Program-made: the position numbers and the translations under genes
Shown here: in pieces, positions 4,972 through 7,890 of the stretch
Layout of the letters: every line of letters starts with the position of its first letter
Numbering within the stretch: position 1 is the stretch's first letter
The notes under the pieces: generated by a model
Told to the model about the DNA's origin: nothing
What the model saw: only the letters and a program-made list of their open reading frames with translations
Databases searched by the model: none
Origin: Solirubrobacterales bacterium
GTDB lineage: Bacteria; Actinomycetota; Thermoleophilia; Solirubrobacterales; Solirubrobacteraceae
NCBI GenBank assembly: GCA_019240015.1
Contig: JAFAZB010000447.1
Span: forward strand, 1-7,890
Direction: 5' to 3'
Length of the DNA: 7,890 nt

Positions 4972-6468
4972 ATGACAGAGCAATACGTGGCGGCGATCGA
5001 CCAGGGCACGGCGTCTTCGCGCTGCCTGGTGTTCGACCGGTCGGCGCGGATCGTCTCGGTGGGGCAGAAGGAGCACCGGCACATCTTCCCCCGGCCGGGA
5101 TGGGTGGAGCACGACCCCGAGGAGATCTGGCGCAACGTCGAGGAGGTGGTGGAACGCGCGCTCAACGAGGCGGGGCTCCAGCCTTCCGATCTGGTCGCGT
5201 TGGGGATCGCCAACCAGCGCGAATCGACGATCGTCTGGGAGCGCGAGAGCGGGCGGCCCGTCCACAACGTGATCAATTGGCAGGACACGCGCACCGACCA
5301 CCTGATCCGGGAGCTAGGAGGCCCGGTCGGCCAGGAGCGTTTCCGGGAGCGTTGCGGCCTGCCACTGGCCACCTACTTCTCGGGGCCCAAGGTCCGCTGG
5401 CTGCTCGACAGGATCCCCGGGCTTCGCGAGCGCGCCGAGAGCGGCGAGGTGGTGTTCGGGACGATGGATTCATGGCTGATCTCGCGCTTGACGGGACGCC
5501 ATCTCACCGACGTGACCAACGCCAGCCGCACGATGCTGATGAGCTTGCAGACGCTCGACTGGGATCAGGAGTTGCTCGACGCGATGGGCGTCCCGCGGGC
5601 GATGCTGCCCGAGATCAGGCCGTCATCGGAGGTCTACGGCGAGGCGCGGGGGCAGCTCGCCGGGGTGCCGGTGGCCGCGGCGCTGGGCGACCAGCAGGCG
5701 GCGCTGTTCGGGCAGACCTGCTTCTCGCCCGGTGACGCAAAGTGCACCTACGGCACCGGCAGCTTCCTGCTGTTCAACACGGGCCAGCGGCCGGTGATGT
5801 CGAGCAGCGGGCTGCTGACGACGGTGGGCTGCCGGATCGGCGATGAGCCGCCGACCTATGCGCTCGAGGGTGCGATCGCGGTCACCGGGGCGCTCGTGCA
5901 GTGGTTCCGCGACAACATCACGCTGATCGCCTCCGCGCCTGAGATCGAGACGCTGGCGCGGACCGTGCAAGACAACGGCGGCTGCTACTTCGTGCCGGCC
6001 TTCTCCGGGCTGTTCGCCCCCCACTGGCGCAGCGACGCCCGCGGCGTGATCGCCGGCCTGACCGGCTACATCACCAAGGGGCATCTGGCGCGCGCCGTGC
6101 TCGAAGCGACCGCCTGGCAGACCAAAGAGGTGGTCGACGCGATCAACAGCGACGCAGGGATGGCGATGCGCACCCTACGGGTGGACGGCGGGATGACCGC
6201 CAACAACCTGCTGATGCAATTCCTCGCCGACGTGCTCGACGTCCGCGTGGTGCGACCGATCGTCGCCGAGACCGTTTCGCTCGGCGCCGCCTACGCGGCC
6301 GGCCTGGCAGTCGGATTCTGGCCCGACCTGCCCGCCCTGCAAGCCAACTGGCACAAGGCCGCCGAGTGGCTGCCGCAGATGGGCGAGGAGCAGCGGGCGC
6401 GCGGGTATCGCAAATGGCGCAAGGCGGTCGCCCGCACGATCGACTGGCTCGATGAGGATGACGAGTAG
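4972..6468 (+). CDS. glpK: Glycerol kinase (copy 2)
   Basis: A 498-residue FGGY-family kinase, full length, and a close paralogue of the kinase at 199-1698; both share the run LPLATYFSGPKVRW. Glycerol-binding residues are intact: Arg83-Glu84 (NQRE), Trp103 (NWQDTR), Tyr135 (TYFSGPK) and Asp240 (GDQQAA). The DGG and LGAAYAAGLAVGFW motifs near the C-terminus are also kept. Two differences from copy 1 stand out. The N-terminal phosphate motif is DQGTASSR, with Ala14 where GlpK normally has Thr. The activation loop (224-239) is one residue shorter and, like copy 1, lacks the HPr-target histidine. It follows the regulator by 13 nt and is probably cotranscribed with it. A related polyol substrate is possible, but the conserved pocket favours glycerol. 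Its stop codon is one base from that of the convergent acyltransferase gene. Confidence 0.94.
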   Translation: MTEQYVAAIDQGTASSRCLVFDRSARIVSVGQKEHRHIFPRPGWVEHDPEEIWRNVEEVVERALNEAGLQPSDLVALGIANQRESTIVWERESGRPVHNVINWQDTRTDHLIRELGGPVGQERFRERCGLPLATYFSGPKVRWLLDRIPGLRERAESGEVVFGTMDSWLISRLTGRHLTDVTNASRTMLMSLQTLDWDQELLDAMGVPRAMLPEIRPSSEVYGEARGQLAGVPVAAALGDQQAALFGQTCFSPGDAKCTYGTGSFLLFNTGQRPVMSSSGLLTTVGCRIGDEPPTYALEGAIAVTGALVQWFRDNITLIASAPEIETLARTVQDNGGCYFVPAFSGLFAPHWRSDARGVIAGLTGYITKGHLARAVLEATAWQTKEVVDAINSDAGMAMRTLRVDGGMTANNLLMQFLADVLDVRVVRPIVAETVSLGAAYAAGLAVGFWPDLPALQANWHKAAEWLPQMGEEQRARGYRKWRKAVARTIDWLDEDDE

Positions 6469-6469
6469 C

Positions 6470-7294
6470 TCAGTCGCGGCGCGAGCCGATCGGGCGTCCG
6501 CGCCGGTAAGGCGAGATCGACGGTCCCCCGTCGCCGTTCTCGAAGTACCGCTGCACGCGCTCGATCAGTGCCGCGGTGTCCTCGCTGGGACGGATCGGTT
6601 CGCCGAACGACACCTCGATCCGGTGGCGCTTGCGCAGCAGCCTGCCCCGGAGCCGCTTCGGCCAGATCCGCCCCGGCGGCATCGCGGCCGCGGTCCCGGT
6701 GACCCGGATCGGGACGATCATCAGGTTGTGCGCGGCGGCCAACACTGCCGCTCCTCGGCGCACCCGCCCCGGCGAGCCGCCCCGGGAGCGAGTCCCCTCC
6801 GGATACAGGAGCAGGTTCCAACCTTGGTCGAGCAGCTTGTCGAGGTGGCTGCCGTCCTTGGACAGCCCCCCGCCGCGACGATCGATCGGGACCGTGTTGA
6901 AGATCACCGACACGAGCGCCGCCACCAGCCGGTTGCGGTAGAAGTAGTCCGCCGCAGCGGCCACCGCGGTGCGCTTGCGGAGCTTCCTGGGCAGGGCAGA
7001 GAGGATCACGGGGGTATCCATGTGGCTCGCGTGGTTTGCGACCAGGATCACCGGGCCCTTGACGCCGGCGAGCTTCTCCCTGCCCGTGGCCCGGCGCCGG
7101 GCGTAGTAGTTCATGATCGGATTGAGCACGAACCGCATGAAGTTCTCGCGGGCGACGCTGGCGAGCCAGGATCGCGCCCAGGGAACATCCAGCTGCGCGG
7201 CGGCGGCCCGCAGCTCCCGACCCCGCTGAGGGGCATTCCGCGCCGCGTCGCTGACTCGGCGCTTCCACGAACGCTTGCGGCGGAACGGCAGCAC
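6470..7294 (-). CDS. PlsC-type 1-acylglycerol-3-phosphate O-acyltransferase
   Basis: A 274-residue LPLAT-family protein that would transfer an acyl chain to lysophosphatidic acid to make phosphatidic acid at the inner membrane face. The catalytic HX4D motif is NHASHMD (His88, Asp93). The acceptor-binding block is YPEGTRSR (164-171), with IVPIRVTGT (193-201) after it. The N-terminal 70 residues are basic (RRKRSWKRR) and the C-terminal tail is also Arg-rich, consistent with a peripheral membrane protein. GTG at 7294 is the best start: the frame stays open to 7480, but the extra stretch would run into the divergent gene and reads as non-coding; its SD is weak. Met53 is a shorter alternative. Family members also acylate other glycerolipids, so the exact substrate is uncertain. 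A shared glycerol-phosphate theme with its neighbours may be coincidence, since it is on its own transcription unit. Confidence 0.88.
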   Translation of the reverse strand: MLPFRRKRSWKRRVSDAARNAPQRGRELRAAAAQLDVPWARSWLASVARENFMRFVLNPIMNYYARRRATGREKLAGVKGPVILVANHASHMDTPVILSALPRKLRKRTAVAAAADYFYRNRLVAALVSVIFNTVPIDRRGGGLSKDGSHLDKLLDQGWNLLLYPEGTRSRGGSPGRVRRGAAVLAAAHNLMIVPIRVTGTAAAMPPGRIWPKRLRGRLLRKRHRIEVSFGEPIRPSEDTAALIERVQRYFENGDGGPSISPYRRGRPIGSRRD

Positions 7295-7315
7295 CGCCCA
7301 GGGGTACCCCGGCGC

Positions 7316-7329
7316 GTGACATGTGTTAC
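7316..7329. promoter_or_regulatory. Short palindrome between divergent plsC-type and RFSEG genes
   Basis: GTGACA, two bases, then TGTTAC: arms complementary at five of six positions, with ACATGT palindromic at the core. It lies 22 bases upstream of the acyltransferase GTG and about 80 bases upstream of the acidic-protein ATG. It could be an operator; no good promoter boxes were found around it. Confidence 0.25.
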
Positions 7330-7350
7330 AGGACGCGCCGTGAGCCGAGC

Positions 7351-7373
7351 CGGCGGGCCTGCGGGCCGCGCCG
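7351..7373 (+). other. GC-rich hairpin in the leader of the acidic-protein gene
   Basis: CGGCG plus GGCC pair with GGCC plus CGCCG around a TGCG loop, giving nine G-C pairs with one bulged G. It ends 37 bases before the ATG at 7411. Such hairpins are common by chance in GC-rich DNA, so a role in the mRNA leader is speculative. Confidence 0.25.
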
Positions 7374-7410
7374 CGATTGCTGCAAACAGTCACCAGGAGG
7401 AGAGGAGCAG

Positions 7411-7710
7411 ATGTCCGACGACCCCACTCGCGATCCAAATCCGGACCCCGAACACCGGCCGGCGCAGCCCGATCAGCCACGAGAGGGTTTCGGCGAGGGC
7501 GAGGCCCACCCCGAGCAATATCCGGACGAAGACCACGTCGGTCGCTTCAGCGAAGGCGAGGAGCTGCTCGGCGAGGACGACCCCGAGAAGCACCACCGCG
7601 GTCGCTTCAGCGAAGGCGAGGAGGTGCTCAGCGAGGACGACCCCGAGAAGCACGAGGAACGCCGCTTCAGCGAGGGCGTGGACAACCTTCCGCCGGAAGT
7701 GAATCCCTGA
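7411..7710 (+). CDS. Small acidic RFSEG-repeat protein, function unknown
   Basis: A 99-residue protein of no function I recognise. The ATG follows a purine run with AGGAGG ten bases and AGGAG three bases upstream, so I prefer it to an upstream ATG at 7321, whose extension is Arg/Cys-rich and unlike the rest. Residues 1-24 are Asp/Pro-rich and look disordered. From residue 25 the protein consists of about 20-residue units with phenylalanine at 27, 46, 66 and 86: a degenerate first unit (EGFGEGE), two near-identical copies beginning GRFSEGEE and ending DDPEKH, and a shortened last copy, RRFSEGVDNLPPE. It contains 32 Asp/Glu against 10 Lys/Arg, no Cys or Trp, no signal peptide and no membrane segment. 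This suggests a soluble, flexible protein; binding of a basic partner, a metal or RNA polymerase would be guesswork. It is transcribed divergently from the acyltransferase. Confidence 0.82.
   Translation: MSDDPTRDPNPDPEHRPAQPDQPREGFGEGEAHPEQYPDEDHVGRFSEGEELLGEDDPEKHHRGRFSEGEEVLSEDDPEKHEERRFSEGVDNLPPEVNP
7540..7659 (+). repeat. Two tandem 60-bp coding repeats
   Basis: The copies at 7540-7599 and 7600-7659 match at 53 of 60 bases, and their first 24 bases are identical. A third, diverged partial copy starts at 7660 (17 of 21 bases match over its first seven codons). The unit length is a multiple of three, so copy-number changes would keep the frame. Most differences are in the last three codons. 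Confidence 0.9.
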
Positions 7711-7890
7711 GACGCTGAACGCTTCCGGGCGCGCCCGGAGAATCGCGGGCGTCAAAACCTGACCGCCGATGCTCGCGCTGATCGTCGCCAGCGTCGGCCG
7801 TCGCACGGATCGACGCCCCTGACGGTGATCGGCGTGGGGGTCGGCGTCGCGGCGCGGTGTCCCCGGCGCTGACCGGCCGGCCCCGCTCAT
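7711..7890. other. Downstream region with no convincing gene
   Basis: In the plus strand, an ATG at 7770 opens only a 17-codon frame (MLALIVAS...) with no SD. Frames beyond it are short or have no credible start. A minus-strand frame starting at the window edge runs antisense through the acidic-protein gene and looks spurious. Nothing else was recognised apart from the hairpin at 7724-7739. Confidence 0.5.
7724..7739 (+). terminator. Possible terminator hairpin after the acidic-protein gene
   Basis: TCCGGGC (7724-7730) and GCCCGGA (7733-7739) are perfect complements, 14 bases after the stop codon. The loop would open to at least four bases in RNA. No T-run follows, so this is at best an actinobacterial-style terminator without a U tract. 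Confidence 0.4.

Noticed and set aside
7295..7480. N-terminal extension of the acyltransferase, including a CNTCH haem-binding-like motif
   Set aside because: The extension lies in the intergenic region and overlaps the divergent gene. The CxxCH is isolated, with no cytochrome context or signal peptide.
7540..7680. Tandem repeats as a possible CRISPR array
   Set aside because: The repeats are contiguous with no spacers, multiples of three, and lie inside a coding frame.
6452..7702. Plus-strand open frame of 416 codons
   Set aside because: It is antisense to the acyltransferase and then passes out of frame through the acidic-protein gene. The repeats in its C-terminus merely echo the 60-bp DNA repeat in another frame.
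7390..7890. Minus-strand frame with hydrophobic repeated segments
   Set aside because: The apparent membrane-like repeats are the antisense reading of the RFSEG repeats; the plus frame has a strong SD and a coherent acidic repeat, so this is a shadow.

Overview
This window comes from a GC-rich bacterium, most likely an actinobacterium. The signs are the base composition, GTG and TTG starts, purine-rich Shine-Dalgarno (SD) sites, Gram-positive-type glycerol facilitator signatures, and an IclR-type regulator beside glycerol genes, as with GylR in Streptomyces. A deep-branching actinobacterial group such as Solirubrobacterales is possible, but that is only an impression from protein style. No tRNA, rRNA, CRISPR, IS element or integration site was seen.

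Positions 1-4067 (minus strand) hold a tightly packed glycerol/dihydroxyacetone operon. In transcription order it runs: glycerol facilitator (glpF, TTG start), dihydroxyacetone kinase subunits dhaK and dhaL, glycerol kinase (glpK, copy 1), and the first 45 codons of an FAD-dependent glycerol-3-phosphate dehydrogenase (glpD/glpA type) that leaves the window. The first four genes are 12-13 nt apart or overlap by 1 nt, so they are almost certainly one transcript. Glycerol entering through GlpF would be phosphorylated by GlpK and oxidised to dihydroxyacetone phosphate; DhaK/DhaL would bring free dihydroxyacetone to the same product. No dhaM is present in the window.

Positions 4068-4193 are a divergent control region. 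It has a good minus-strand promoter (TTGACA, 18 nt, TAGTAT). A 21-bp imperfect palindrome covers the -35 box and is the best operator candidate for the IclR regulator. A leader hairpin displays the glpF SD AGGAGG as its loop, and a second hairpin lies just before the regulator start.

Positions 4194-6468 (plus strand) hold the IclR-family regulator followed 13 nt later by a second full-length glycerol kinase. The locus therefore carries two glycerol kinase paralogues in divergent transcription units, probably under one regulator.

Positions 6470-7890 look like unrelated neighbours: a PlsC-type acyltransferase (minus strand) whose stop codon lies 1 nt from that of the second glycerol kinase, and a divergent 99-residue, strongly acidic protein made of about 20-residue RFSEG repeats. 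The last 180 bases have a GC-rich hairpin and no convincing gene. The most interesting points are the paired kinases around one regulator, dhaKL without dhaM inside a glp operon, the operator/promoter/leader architecture, and the RFSEG-repeat protein.
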